From Rhizobium sp. Q54 (GTDB lineage: Bacteria > Pseudomonadota > Alphaproteobacteria > SMXS01): a stretch of DNA of 55,898 nt. This document shows positions 42,618-50,827 of the stretch, piece by piece; within the stretch, counting starts at the first letter, position 1, and each line of letters opens with the position of its first letter. The notes under the pieces were generated by a model, which saw nothing but the letters and a program-made list of their open reading frames with translations, did not search any database and was not told where the DNA came from. A program made the translations under genes and the position numbers. The stretch covers positions 1 to 55,898 of the forward strand of contig CAMDTB010000014.1 of the NCBI GenBank assembly GCA_945907245.1, read 5' to 3'.

Positions 42618-44228
42618 TCAGATGTCCGCGAAGAAGTCGTTGCCCTTGTTGTCAACGACGATGAATGCCGGGAAGTTCTCCACGTCGATCTTCCAGACAG
42701 CCTCCATGCCGAAGTCCTCGAAGTCCAGCACTTCGACCTTGCGGATGTTGTTCTGCGCAAGGATCGCCGCCGGGCCGCCGATCGAGCCGAGATAGAAGCC
42801 GCCGTTCTGGGCGCAGCTGGTGGTCACCTGCTTGCTGCGGTTGCCCTTGGCCAGCATGACCATGGAGCCGCCCAGCGGCTGGAACGTCGGCACATAGCTG
42901 TCCATGCGGCCGGCCGTGGTCGGGCCGAACGAACCGCTGGCGTAGCCGTCCGGCTTCTTCGCCGGGCCGGCGTAGTAGACGATGTGGTCCTTCATGTATT
43001 GCGGCATGGGCTCGCCGGCCTCGATCTTCTTCAGGATCGCGGCGTGCGCCAGGTCGCGGGCGACCACGATTGAGCCGGTCAGCGACAGCCGGGTCTTGAT
43101 CGGATAGCGGTTCAGCGTCGTCAGGATCTGTTCCATGGGCTGGTTCAGGTCGATCTGCACCACGTCGCTGTGGAGGTCGGCGTCGCCGGGCTCGGGCAGG
43201 TAGTGGGCCGGATCGGTCTCGAGCTGCTCGAGGTAGATGCCGCTGTCGGTGATCTTGCCCTTGGCCTGCCGGTCGGCCGAGCAGGACACACCGATGCCGA
43301 TCGGCACGGAGGCGCCGTGGCGGGGCAGGCGGATCACCCGCACGTCGTGGCAGAAATACTTGCCGCCGAACTGGGCGCCGATGCCGGTCTTGGCGGTCAG
43401 CGCGTGGATCTTGGCTTCCATCTCGATGTCGCGGAAGGCGTGGCCGGACGGGCCGCCCTCGGTCGGCAGATTGTCCAGGTCGCGCGCCGACGCCAGCTTC
43501 ACCGTCTTCAGGGTCATCTCGGCCGAGAGGCCGCCGATCACCACGGCCAGGTGATAGGGCGGGCAGGCGGAGGTACCGAGCGTCCGGATCTTCTCGTCGA
43601 TGAATGGCAGCAGCTTGTCTTCGCGCAGCAGGGTGGGCGTGCCCTGGTAGAGGAACGTCTTGTTGGCCGAGCCGCCGCCCTTGGCCATGAACAGGAACTT
43701 GTAGGCGTCGCCCGGGGTCGCGTAGATGTCGATCTGCGCCGGCAGATTGGTCTTGGTGTTGACCTCCTCGAACATCTTCAGCGGCGCCATCTGCGAGTAG
43801 CGCAAATTGGTGTTGGTGTAGGTGTCGAGCACGCCGCGCGACAGCGCCGCCTCGTCGTTCTCGCTGGTCCAGACGTACTGGCCCTTCTTGCCGACGACGA
43901 TGGCCGTGCCGGTGTCCTGGCAGCTCGGCAGCACCATGCCGGCGGCGACATTGGCGTTCTTCAGCAGCTCCAGCGCCACGAAGCGGTCGTTGTCTGAGGC
44001 TTCCGGGTCGTCGAGGATCATGCGGAGCTGGGCCAGGTGGCCGGGGCGGAGCAGGTGGGCGATGTCGCGCATGGCGTCGCGCGCCAGCAGGGCGAGGCCG
44101 TCGCCGTCCACGGTCAGGATGGATTTCCCGCCGATCTTCTCGCGGCCCACGAAATCCGTGGTCAGCTTCTTGTAGGGCGTGGTGTCGTCGCCCAACGGGA
44201 ACATGTCCTGGAATTGGAAAGCGTTCAT
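42618..44228 (-). CDS. class I (4Fe-4S) fumarate hydratase
   Basis: A 536-residue iron-sulfur fumarase. Three cysteines that ligate the cluster are at Cys103 (LPSCQDTG), Cys222 (SACPPYH) and Cys316 (GVSCSADR), close to those of E. coli FumA/FumB (105, 224, 318). The N-terminal catalytic and C-terminal fumarase domains are both full length. The enzyme is efficient but oxygen sensitive, whereas FumC next to it is stable, so the pair can keep fumarate hydration going with or without iron or under oxidative stress, as the fumA-fumC arrangement does in E. coli. Confidence 0.96.
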   Translation of the reverse strand: MNAFQFQDMFPLGDDTTPYKKLTTDFVGREKIGGKSILTVDGDGLALLARDAMRDIAHLLRPGHLAQLRMILDDPEASDNDRFVALELLKNANVAAGMVLPSCQDTGTAIVVGKKGQYVWTSENDEAALSRGVLDTYTNTNLRYSQMAPLKMFEEVNTKTNLPAQIDIYATPGDAYKFLFMAKGGGSANKTFLYQGTPTLLREDKLLPFIDEKIRTLGTSACPPYHLAVVIGGLSAEMTLKTVKLASARDLDNLPTEGGPSGHAFRDIEMEAKIHALTAKTGIGAQFGGKYFCHDVRVIRLPRHGASVPIGIGVSCSADRQAKGKITDSGIYLEQLETDPAHYLPEPGDADLHSDVVQIDLNQPMEQILTTLNRYPIKTRLSLTGSIVVARDLAHAAILKKIEAGEPMPQYMKDHIVYYAGPAKKPDGYASGSFGPTTAGRMDSYVPTFQPLGGSMVMLAKGNRSKQVTTSCAQNGGFYLGSIGGPAAILAQNNIRKVEVLDFEDFGMEAVWKIDVENFPAFIVVDNKGNDFFADI

Positions 44229-44355
44229 CGGTGGTCTCGGCTCATGCGTTTGGTGCCAGGAGGCGGCGATCTGGTCCCGTCGGGACGGTCCCGCGGCCGG
44301 CGCTGCTCCATCCGGCAGTCAAGGATGCCGGCGACTCGGGGTGCCGGCGGGCGGA

Positions 44356-44844
44356 TTATTGTTTGCGGAAGATATCGAGGGCAATCACGTTGTTGCCGCC
44401 GTCGGCCGCGGGCCCGGCGGCCGTGTCGGTCGGCGCGGACTCGGCCGGGCGATCCGCCGGTTTGCCGTTCACTTCGCGGAACTGCAAGGCAAACTGCACG
44501 CTGGGGTCGAGGAAGCCGACAAGGGCGTCGAACGGGATCACTAGCTTTTCCAGCTTGCCGGAGAAGCTCAGCTTCACCGAGAACCACGCGTCGTCCACCT
44601 CCAGGTCCCAGAACTGGTTCTGCAGCACGATGGTCATGTCCTTCGGATGCTGCTGGCGCAGCCGCTCCGGCATCGCCACGCCCGGATGGGTGGTGCTGAA
44701 CGCCAGATAGAAATGGTGGTTGCCGATCAGACCGCTTTTGGCGGTGTCGGCGAGCAGGTTGCGGACCACGCCGACCAGCGCCGAACGGATCAGCGCGTCA
44801 TAGTCGATGTCACCGCCATCGGAGGATTTTTGCCCGGAAGTCAT
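44356..44844 (-). CDS. sspB: ClpXP adaptor SspB
   Basis: A 162-residue alphaproteobacterial SspB. The N-terminal domain (about 12-125, DYDALIRSALVGVVRNLLADT, then GNHHFYLAFSTTHPGV) binds the ssrA tag; a flexible Ala/Pro/Thr linker leads to the C-terminal ClpX-binding end NNVIALDIFRKQ. It delivers tagged proteins to ClpXP. The ssrA gene that encodes the tag lies only 2 kb away. Divergent from arsR. Confidence 0.9.
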   Translation of the reverse strand: MTSGQKSSDGGDIDYDALIRSALVGVVRNLLADTAKSGLIGNHHFYLAFSTTHPGVAMPERLRQQHPKDMTIVLQNQFWDLEVDDAWFSVKLSFSGKLEKLVIPFDALVGFLDPSVQFALQFREVNGKPADRPAESAPTDTAAGPAADGGNNVIALDIFRKQ

Positions 44845-44925
44845 GCGCTAGAGACTAAGCCCGCGGGGGCAGGAGTCAATCGCGCGCGGGCTAAAGCGCG
44901 TCAATTCTGTGTGTTTCAGGGCAAC

Positions 44926-44968
44926 TTGACTTTGGAGCCGGGACATCTAACATATGAACAGGTATTCA
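44926..44968 (+). promoter_or_regulatory. arsR-type promoter with overlapping operator
   Basis: TTGACT (44926-44931) and TAACAT (44948-44953) are 16 bases apart. Starting two bases after the -10 is the near-palindrome TGAACA-GG-TATTCA (44955-44968), the TGAA-N6-TTCA pattern of SmtB/CzrA-type operators, in an AT-rich setting (CATATG ... TTATATAG). Binding there would block transcription initiation. Confidence 0.6.
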
Positions 44969-44984
44969 GTTATATAGGTTTGCC

Positions 44985-45299
44985 GTGCCCGACGACCTGA
45001 TCCCGCAAGTGGCCGATACGTTCAAGCTGATGGGCGATCCTTCGCGTCTCGCCATCCTGATGCTGTGCCTCGACGGGCCGGTGCCGGTGGGCGAGATCGC
45101 GCTGAAGCTGTCGCTGTCGCCGTCGCTGGTCAGCCATCATCTGCGGCTGCTGCGCGCGGCGCGGCTGGTGCGGTCGGAACGCCGCGGCAAACAGGTATTC
45201 TACGAGGCCGAGGATCATCACATCCGCTGCGTCGTCGCCGACATGTTGGAACACGCGGCCGAGGAAGCCGGGATCGACACCGGCAGGAGCGCGGCATGA
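44985..45299 (+). CDS. ArsR/SmtB metal sensor, alpha5 Zn/Co type
   Basis: A 104-residue winged-helix repressor. The HTH is VGEIALKLSLSPSLVSHHLRLLRAARLV. The metal site of CzrA/SmtB-type sensors in the last helix is complete: Asp77-x-His79-x10-His90-x2-Glu93. There is no alpha3 Cys-x-Cys motif, so arsenite or cadmium sensing is unlikely and Zn(II) or Co(II) is expected. GTG start; the operator lies just upstream and the stop overlaps the transporter gene (ATGA), giving a self-regulated sensor-efflux operon. Confidence 0.9.
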   Translation: MPDDLIPQVADTFKLMGDPSRLAILMLCLDGPVPVGEIALKLSLSPSLVSHHLRLLRAARLVRSERRGKQVFYEAEDHHIRCVVADMLEHAAEEAGIDTGRSAA

Positions 45300-45961
45300 G
45301 CGCGGGATGCTGCGGCGGCGACAATCATGGGCATGGCGCTCATGGGCACGATCAGGCCCACGATCTGGACGGCGTGTACCGCAACGTCCTGTGGATCGTG
45401 TTCGGCGTCAACGCGGCCATGTTCTGTATCGAGGCCGTGGCCGGCGCCATCGCCGGGTCGGTATCGCTGCAGGCCGACGCGCTCGACTTCCTGGCCGACG
45501 CGGCGAACTACCTGATCGCCCTGTTCGTCCTTGGCAAGGCCATCACCTGGCGTGCCGGCGCGGCGCTGGTCAAGGGCGGCGCCATGGCGGTGTTCGGCTT
45601 CTACGTGCTGGGCTATTCGGCATACATGGCGACCACCGGCGGCCTGCCGGAAGCGCCGGTCATGGGCATCGTCGGCGCCATGGCGCTGGTGGCGAATGTA
45701 GGCTCTGCGGTGCTTCTGTACAAATTCCGCGGCGGCGATTCCAACCGCCAGTCGGTCTGGCTGTGCAGCCGGAACGACGCCATCGCCAACGTGGCGGTGA
45801 TCGGCGCGGCGGGCCTCGTCTACCTGACACACAGCCACTGGCCGGACCTGGCCGTCGGCTTCCTGATGGCTGTTCTCAGCCTGCACAGCGCCTGGCAGAT
45901 CATCCGCCAGGCCATGGGCGAACTGCGGCAGGAGCGGCTGCACGCGTATCCGGCAGAGTAA
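45296..45961 (+). CDS. CDF-like cation efflux protein
   Basis: A 221-residue membrane protein of the cation diffusion facilitator superfamily with about six transmembrane helices. The N-terminus is a Cys/His metal-binding tail (SAGCCGGDNHGHGAHGHD). In TM2 the usual His-x3-Asp is replaced by Asp61, Asp64 and Asp68 (QADALDFLADAAN), and TM5 has CSRNDAIANV instead of a His/Asp pair. The cytoplasmic C-terminal domain of typical CDF proteins is missing. It should export Zn, Co or a similar ion under control of the upstream sensor. Confidence 0.85.
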   Translation: MSAGCCGGDNHGHGAHGHDQAHDLDGVYRNVLWIVFGVNAAMFCIEAVAGAIAGSVSLQADALDFLADAANYLIALFVLGKAITWRAGAALVKGGAMAVFGFYVLGYSAYMATTGGLPEAPVMGIVGAMALVANVGSAVLLYKFRGGDSNRQSVWLCSRNDAIANVAVIGAAGLVYLTHSHWPDLAVGFLMAVLSLHSAWQIIRQAMGELRQERLHAYPAE

Positions 45962-45962
45962 G

Positions 45963-46469
45963 TCATCGGATCAGCGCGTAAATGTCCTTCATCAACAGGT
46001 AGAGGTGAAGGGGATCGGACGGGCTTGAGACAAAGTTGAAGTGCTCGTACCATTGCCGGGCGTTTTCGTCCTTGGCGTGGACCAGCAAAGCCCTTATGCC
46101 GGCAATGTCCGCGGCTTGTGCCGTCCGGAGAAGGGCGTCCTTGAGAAGCGCCTGACCCAGCCCCTTCCCTTGTTCCGTACGATCGACCGCAAGGCGGGCG
46201 AGCAGCATCACCGGAACGGAGTGGCGGGCCAATCCATGCGCCACGCGCAAAGGAACGTCGTCCCATTCAACGCTCCCAACACTGAGGCTGTAGTAGCCCC
46301 TTACGCTGCGATCCGGGGAACACGCGACATAAGTCTGCGCGCTGTTGGCTTTTTGATTCATTAGTGCGAACCGCTGAAGAAACCGGTTCAGAACGTCCTG
46401 GCCGCAATCGAAATTGTCGGTCCTGTGATCGGATGAAAGTTTTTCGACCGGGTCTGAAACCGGCATCAC
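45963..46469 (-). CDS. GNAT toxin, TacT-like
   Basis: A 168-residue GNAT acetyltransferase. After PVEKLSSDHRTDNFDCGQDVLNRFLQRFA it shows the acetyl-CoA region LLARLAVDRTEQGKGLGQALLKDALLRTAQAADIAGIRALLVHAKDENARQWYEHFNF, with the Q/RxxGxG/A loop as EQGKGLGQA and the C-terminal Tyr typical of TacT/AtaT toxins, which acetylate aminoacyl-tRNA and stop translation. Its ATG overlaps the antitoxin stop (ATGA). It converges with the cation transporter gene, one base apart. Confidence 0.88.
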   Translation of the reverse strand: MMPVSDPVEKLSSDHRTDNFDCGQDVLNRFLQRFALMNQKANSAQTYVACSPDRSVRGYYSLSVGSVEWDDVPLRVAHGLARHSVPVMLLARLAVDRTEQGKGLGQALLKDALLRTAQAADIAGIRALLVHAKDENARQWYEHFNFVSSPSDPLHLYLLMKDIYALIR

Positions 46470-46741
46470 TCTAGGACGCTTGGCTCGGACAGCAATCTGG
46501 CAAGTCTCGGCTTTGGACGAACCGGTGCATCCAGTGCCTCCTGGAATTCACGCCACTGTTCATCGGACAGCATGAACGTCCGCCGATCCATCAATGCCTC
46601 GGACGCGGCGGCCAAACCGGCTTCCAGGAGGAATTCGCTTACGTTCTTTCGCGTCATTGCAGCCGCCTGCTGCAATGTTTCCTTTGCCTCGGGCGTCGTG
46701 CGGACGTCGATACGTTCAGATTTCAGGTTGGTCGCGGCCAT
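46466..46741 (-). CDS. DUF1778 antitoxin, TacA-like
   Basis: A 91-residue antitoxin. The N-terminal half is a ribbon-helix-helix DNA-binding domain (SERIDVRTTPEAKETLQQAAAM and TRKNVSEFLLEAGLAAASE); the C-terminal part (RRTFMLSDEQWREFQEAL, then a Pro/Arg/Leu tail) is the toxin-neutralising segment of the DUF1778 family. It precedes the toxin gene and overlaps it. It should autorepress through the palindrome in its promoter. Confidence 0.9.
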   Translation of the reverse strand: MAATNLKSERIDVRTTPEAKETLQQAAAMTRKNVSEFLLEAGLAAASEALMDRRTFMLSDEQWREFQEALDAPVRPKPRLARLLSEPSVLE

Positions 46742-46758
46742 GGATCACCTCTGAACCG

Positions 46759-46787
46759 AATATAAGGTCCGGACATTGTCCGTACAA
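46759..46787 (-). promoter_or_regulatory. toxin-antitoxin promoter with operator in the spacer
   Basis: On the minus strand TTGTAC (46782-46787) and TATATT (46759-46764) are exactly 17 bases apart. The spacer is almost filled by the palindrome CGGACATTGTCCG (46770-46782), a natural binding site for the RHH antitoxin between the -35 and -10 elements. Confidence 0.7.
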
Positions 46788-46799
46788 GAGGAAGTGACG

Positions 46800-47085
46800 G
46801 GGCTTCTGTTGCCCGGTGCCCCGCCGAACCGCGCTTAAGCATGCTTATTAGGCAGCTACTGCGAATGCCTCATTATCGTTGGCATTTGTGCGTTTGGCCC
46901 GATGACGGCGGTTACCATACCGAGCAAAAAGCTTGTCTTTACCACGCACGTCGATCCTGTTTCGCCCCCATGAACCCGCCTTTGGAAGGGAGGGTGAATG
47001 GTGGAGGCGCCGGGTACCGCCCCCGGGTCCGTAACGCTTATTCCACAAACCGTTTATCGCCATAGTCGGGTTACCCCGACACGAC
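46800..47085 (-). ncRNA. ssrA: circularly permuted two-piece tmRNA
   Basis: The gene reads acceptor piece first. The acceptor piece ends with GGCGCCTCCACCA, its CCA at 46999-47001; a spacer of about 29 bases to be removed follows; the coding piece begins GGGGGCGAAACAGGATCGAC at 46969. GGGGGCG and CGCCTCC pair as a 7-bp acceptor stem (one G-T pair), leaving A-CCA at the end. The tag frame is GCC AAC GAT AAT GAG GCA TTC GCA GTA GCT GCC TAA, encoding ANDNEAFAVAA. The hairpin CGGGGTAACCCG near 47075 is in the acceptor piece. Both outer ends are approximate. A weak -10 (TATATA, minus strand near 47087-47092) lies upstream. tmRNA rescues stalled ribosomes and marks products for ClpXP with SspB. Confidence 0.92.
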
Positions 47086-47194
47086 TTATATAGGCCTATG
47101 CGCGGGAACATTAAAGGGGCAGCAGCATCCCAATGTGACGGCCAAATCCGAATCGGCTATACTCCTCATCCACAATTTGCGGCCGGAGCGGCGG

Positions 47195-47989
47195 GTGAAA
47201 CAATATCTTGATCTGATGCGCCAAGTCCGCGACCACGGCGTCGTCAAGACCGACCGAACGGGCACCGGCACGAAGAGCATATTCGGCCATCAGATGCGCT
47301 TCGACCTGTCGGAAGGCTTCCCGCTCACCACCACCAAGAAGCTGCACCTGAAGTCCATCGTGCACGAGCTGCTGTGGTTCCTGTCCGGCGACACCAACAT
47401 CCGCTACCTGAAAGACAACGGCGTCAGCATCTGGGACGACTGGGCCGACGAGAACGGCGACCTCGGCCCGGTCTACGGCCACCAGTGGCGCAGCTGGCCG
47501 ACGCCCGACGGACGGCACATCGACCAGATCGCGGGCGTCATCGAGCAGATCAAGGTCAAGCCGGACAGCCGGCGCCACATCGTCAGCGCCTGGAACGTGG
47601 CCGAGGTGGACAACATGGCGCTGCCGCCCTGTCACTGCCTGTTCCAGTTCTACGTGGCGGACGGCAAGCTGTCGTGCCAGCTCTACCAGCGCAGCGCCGA
47701 TATCTTCCTCGGCGTCCCCTTCAACATCGCCTCTTACGCGCTGCTGACCGAGATGGTGGCGCAGGTGTGCCGGCTGAAGCCGGGCGAGTTCATACACACC
47801 TTCGGCGACGCGCACCTGTACCTGAACCACCTCGAGCAGGCCGACCGGCAGCTGCGGCGCGAGCAGCTTCCCTTGCCGACCCTGAAGCTCAATCCGTCGG
47901 TGACCGACCTGTTCGCCTTCACCTATGACGACATCGTTATCGAGAACTACCAGGCGCACGGCCATATCGCCGCGCCCGTCGCCGTATGA
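47195..47989 (+). CDS. thyA: thymidylate synthase ThyA
   Basis: A 264-residue enzyme, exactly the length of E. coli ThyA, converting dUMP to dTMP with methylenetetrahydrofolate. The GTG start gives [11 protein letters not shown] and places the catalytic cysteine at Cys146 ([11 protein letters not shown]), the E. coli number; GGAG lies seven bases upstream. A GTG at 47135 in the same frame would add 20 residues without a ribosome binding site. Other motifs: [36 protein letters not shown]. Its stop overlaps folA by four bases. Confidence 0.96.
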   Translation: MKQYLDLMRQVRDHGVVKTDRTGTGTKSIFGHQMRFDLSEGFPLTTTKKLHLKSIVHELLWFLSGDTNIRYLKDNGVSIWDDWADENGDLGPVYGHQWRSWPTPDGRHIDQIAGVIEQIKVKPDSRRHIVSAWNVAEVDNMALPPCHCLFQFYVADGKLSCQLYQRSADIFLGVPFNIASYALLTEMVAQVCRLKPGEFIHTFGDAHLYLNHLEQADRQLRREQLPLPTLKLNPSVTDLFAFTYDDIVIENYQAHGHIAAPVAV

Positions 47990-48483
47990 CCCTCTCGCTG
48001 GTGGTCGCCATGGCGGCGAACCGGGTGATCGGCCATGCGGGCGGCATGCCGTGGCGGCTGCCGGAAGACCTAAAATTCTTCAAGGCCGTCACCATGGGAA
48101 AGCCCATGATCATGGGGCGCAAGACCTACGAATCCATCGGCCGGCCGCTGCCGGGGCGCGCCAACATCGTGGTGACCCGTACCGGCGAGGTGAACGGCGA
48201 GGGCATCACGGTCACCCATGATTTCCATGAGGCGGTGAAGCTGGCCCGCGCCATCGCGGCGGGCAATGAGACCGACGAAATCATGGTGATCGGCGGCGGC
48301 AACATCTACGAACAGGCGCTGCCGCTGGCCGACCGCATCTACCTGACCGAAATCCACGCCGACTTCGACGGCGACACGTTCTTCCCTGTGCTGGGCGACC
48401 AGTGGCGCGAGGTGTCGCGGACGCCCGGTAAGCCGCCGGAAGGCGGGCCGGCCTATGATTTCGTGGTGCTGGAGCGGAGCTGA
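47986..48483 (+). CDS. folA: dihydrofolate reductase
   Basis: A 165-residue DHFR that regenerates tetrahydrofolate from the dihydrofolate made by ThyA. It starts [21 protein letters not shown], with the acidic active-site residue Asp28 in RLPEDLKFF, the NADPH segments [16 protein letters not shown] and [24 protein letters not shown]. The ATG overlaps the thyA stop, so enzyme and cofactor recycling are coupled. Its stop abuts that of the convergent mrp gene with no gap. Confidence 0.96.
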   Translation: MTLSLVVAMAANRVIGHAGGMPWRLPEDLKFFKAVTMGKPMIMGRKTYESIGRPLPGRANIVVTRTGEVNGEGITVTHDFHEAVKLARAIAAGNETDEIMVIGGGNIYEQALPLADRIYLTEIHADFDGDTFFPVLGDQWREVSRTPGKPPEGGPAYDFVVLERS

Positions 48484-49575
48484 CTACGAGAACGAGATCG
48501 TCGGCCCGCGCCTCGCGCCGGCGCCGATCTTCGCTGCGACCTTGCTGGCGATCTCCATATAGGCCTTCGCGTGCGGGCCGGTCGGGTCCTTGACCACGAT
48601 GGGCGTGCCGGCGTCCGAGGTTTCGCGGATCGCCATGTGCAGCGGGATTTCGCCGAGGAAGTCGACGCCGAGCTTTTCCGCCTCGGCGCGGGCGCCGCCA
48701 TGGCCGAAGATGTGGGATTCGTGGCCGCAGTTCGGGCAGATGAACGTGCTCATGTTCTCGATGATGCCGAGCGTCGGCACCTTGACCTTCTCGAACATGG
48801 CGAGGCCGCGCCGCGCGTCGAGCAGCGCCAGATCCTGCGGCGTCGAGACGATCACCGCGCCGGTCAGCGGGACACGCTGGGCAATCGTGAGCTGGGCATC
48901 GCCGGTGCCCGGCGGCAGGTCGAGGACCAGCACGTCGAGCTCGCCCCAAGCCACGTCGCCGAGCATCTGGCTGATCGCGCTGACCACCATGGGGCCGCGC
49001 CAGATCATGGCTGTCTGCTCGTCGACCATGAAGCCCATGGACATGCATTTTATGCCGTAGTTCTCCATCGGCAGCAGCACCTTGCCGTCGGTCCTGGGCT
49101 TGCCGGACAGGCCCATCAGGCGCGGCACGGACGGGCCGTAGATGTCGGTGTCGAGCAGGCCGACGGTCAAACCCAGCGCCTTCAGCGCCAGCGCCAGGTT
49201 GACGGCGGTGGTCGATTTGCCGACGCCGCCCTTGCCGCTGGCGACGGCGACGATGGCCTTGACCTTGCCGATGCCCTCGCCCTTTTGCGGGGCGTCGAGC
49301 GGCGCCGGCTTCTGGCGGTCGCCGCCGCGCTCGGCGGTGAGGACGGCGGTCACGCCGGTGACGCCGGGAAGCGCGGCCACGGCCTTTTCCGCGGCCTGGC
49401 GCAGCGGCTCCTTTTCAGGCCCTTCGCCGGGCCGGACGGCAAGCGCGAAGCGCACGCGGCCGTCCTGGACGTGAATGCCCTGGATCCTGCCGTCAGCCAC
49501 CACGTCGCGGCCGCTGGCCGGGTCGACGACGCCGGACAGCGCCTTGAGGATATCGGATTCACTGATGTTCGGCAT
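48484..49575 (-). CDS. Mrp/NBP35-type Fe-S carrier P-loop ATPase (ApbC)
   Basis: A 363-residue Fe-S cluster carrier. An N-terminal MIP18-like domain (1-85, SESDILKALSGVVDPASGRDVV) is fused to a P-loop ATPase with the deviant Walker motif GKGGVGKST (114-122), DTDIYGPSVPRLMG and the cluster-binding Cys280-Pro-Asn-Cys283 near the C-terminus. GGAGAG lies before the ATG at 49575; the frame is open upstream into the hflK leader but is not coding there. Divergent from hflK. Confidence 0.94.
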   Translation of the reverse strand: MPNISESDILKALSGVVDPASGRDVVADGRIQGIHVQDGRVRFALAVRPGEGPEKEPLRQAAEKAVAALPGVTGVTAVLTAERGGDRQKPAPLDAPQKGEGIGKVKAIVAVASGKGGVGKSTTAVNLALALKALGLTVGLLDTDIYGPSVPRLMGLSGKPRTDGKVLLPMENYGIKCMSMGFMVDEQTAMIWRGPMVVSAISQMLGDVAWGELDVLVLDLPPGTGDAQLTIAQRVPLTGAVIVSTPQDLALLDARRGLAMFEKVKVPTLGIIENMSTFICPNCGHESHIFGHGGARAEAEKLGVDFLGEIPLHMAIRETSDAGTPIVVKDPTGPHAKAYMEIASKVAAKIGAGARRGPTISFS

Positions 49576-49726
49576 GGTTGGACTCTCCGGAAGGCCGCCT
49601 GATATAGAACGTTGCGAGGAAGTTGATAAGAGGTTCTGGTCTACGGATAGAGGCTTCCTATATAGAGGGTCATCGAACGCCCCCGGATTGTGCGGGGCCA
49701 ACCACCTGACGGAGGACAATCCGCCG

Positions 49727-50827
49727 ATGCCTTGGCAAAACAATTCCGGTGGCGGTGGCGGCAGGGGTCCCTGGGGACAGGGGCCGCGCCCGACCGGACC
49801 GACGCCCCCCAACCTGGACGAACTGCTGCGGCGCGGCCAGGACCGCATGAAGAACCTGTTTCCCGGCGGCAGCGGCGGGTTCGGCGGCACGCGCGGCATC
49901 TTGATCGGCCTGGGCGTGCTGCTGGTCCTCTGGATCATCAGCGGCGCGTTCGTGGTCAAGCCGGGTGAAAAGGGCACGGTCCTGGTGTTCGGCGCGGTGA
50001 GCGGCGATCCGAGGGGCGAAGGCTGGCATTGGGCGCCTCCCGCGCCGATCGGCCGGGTGCTCAAGATCAGTACCGAGCAGGTCCGGCGGCTGGAAATCGG
50101 CTTCTCGACCCCCGAAGGCGCACGCGGCGCCGTCGCCGAGACCAATCGGCCCAGCGAGAGCATGATGCTTACGGGCGACGAGAACATCATCGACATCGAC
50201 TTCGAGGTATTCTGGCGGGTCGATAACGCCTACAAGTTTCTGTTCAACATCCAGGCCCAGGAAGAGACGGTCAAGGCGGTCGCCGAGAGCGCCATGCGCG
50301 AGGTCGTGGGCCAGCGGCCCCTGGAGACGGCGTTGACCAAGGGACGCCTGGAAGTCGAGAATCAGACCCAGCAGCTGATGCAGAAGACATTGAACTCCTA
50401 CGACGCGGGCGTCCTGATCAGCGACGTGAAGCTGCGCAAGGCCGACACGCCGCCCGAGGTCATCGACGACTTCCGCGACGTCCAGGCCGCCGGCGCCGAC
50501 CGCGAGGCGAAGATCAACGAGGCGCAGCGCTACCGCGCCGAGGTCATTCCCGCCGCACGAGGCCAGGCCTCGCAGATCGTACAGCAGGCCGAGGCCTACA
50601 AGGCAGAGGTGGTCGCTCGGTCACAGGGTGAAGCGGCGCGCTTCGTCTCGGTGTATGAGCAGTATCGACAGGCATCCGACGTCACCCGCAAGCGCATGTA
50701 CATCGAAACCATGGAAAGCGTCCTGAAGAACGTGAACAAGGTCATCATCGACAGCAAGGGCGGCGTGGTTCCATACCTGCCGCTGCCGGAAGTTCAGAAG
50801 CGCCAGCAGCAGGGGGCCACGCCATGA
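49727..50827 (+). CDS. hflK: FtsH protease modulator HflK
   Basis: A 366-residue SPFH/band-7 protein. A Gly-rich cytoplasmic N-terminus (MPWQNNSGGGGGRGPWGQGP) precedes one membrane helix (about 60-80, ILIGLGVLLVLWIISGAFVV) and the SPFH domain (about 80-250), followed by a coiled coil. With HflC it builds a cage around FtsH in the inner membrane. GGAGGA lies about ten bases before the ATG; the earlier open frame is leader. Overlaps hflC by four bases. Confidence 0.95.
   Translation: MPWQNNSGGGGGRGPWGQGPRPTGPTPPNLDELLRRGQDRMKNLFPGGSGGFGGTRGILIGLGVLLVLWIISGAFVVKPGEKGTVLVFGAVSGDPRGEGWHWAPPAPIGRVLKISTEQVRRLEIGFSTPEGARGAVAETNRPSESMMLTGDENIIDIDFEVFWRVDNAYKFLFNIQAQEETVKAVAESAMREVVGQRPLETALTKGRLEVENQTQQLMQKTLNSYDAGVLISDVKLRKADTPPEVIDDFRDVQAAGADREAKINEAQRYRAEVIPAARGQASQIVQQAEAYKAEVVARSQGEAARFVSVYEQYRQASDVTRKRMYIETMESVLKNVNKVIIDSKGGVVPYLPLPEVQKRQQQGATP

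Noticed and set aside
44263-44300. Palindromic GTCCCGTCGGGAC between sspB and the class I fumarase as a terminator
   Set aside because: Stem of only five base pairs and no T run on the minus strand.
46848-47111. 87-codon protein ending in ANDNEAFAVAA
   Set aside because: Only the last 11 codons are translated, as the tmRNA tag; the rest is structured RNA.
47135-47194. Longer thyA starting at GTG 47135
   Set aside because: No ribosome binding site, and the 47195 start gives the canonical 264 residues with Cys146.
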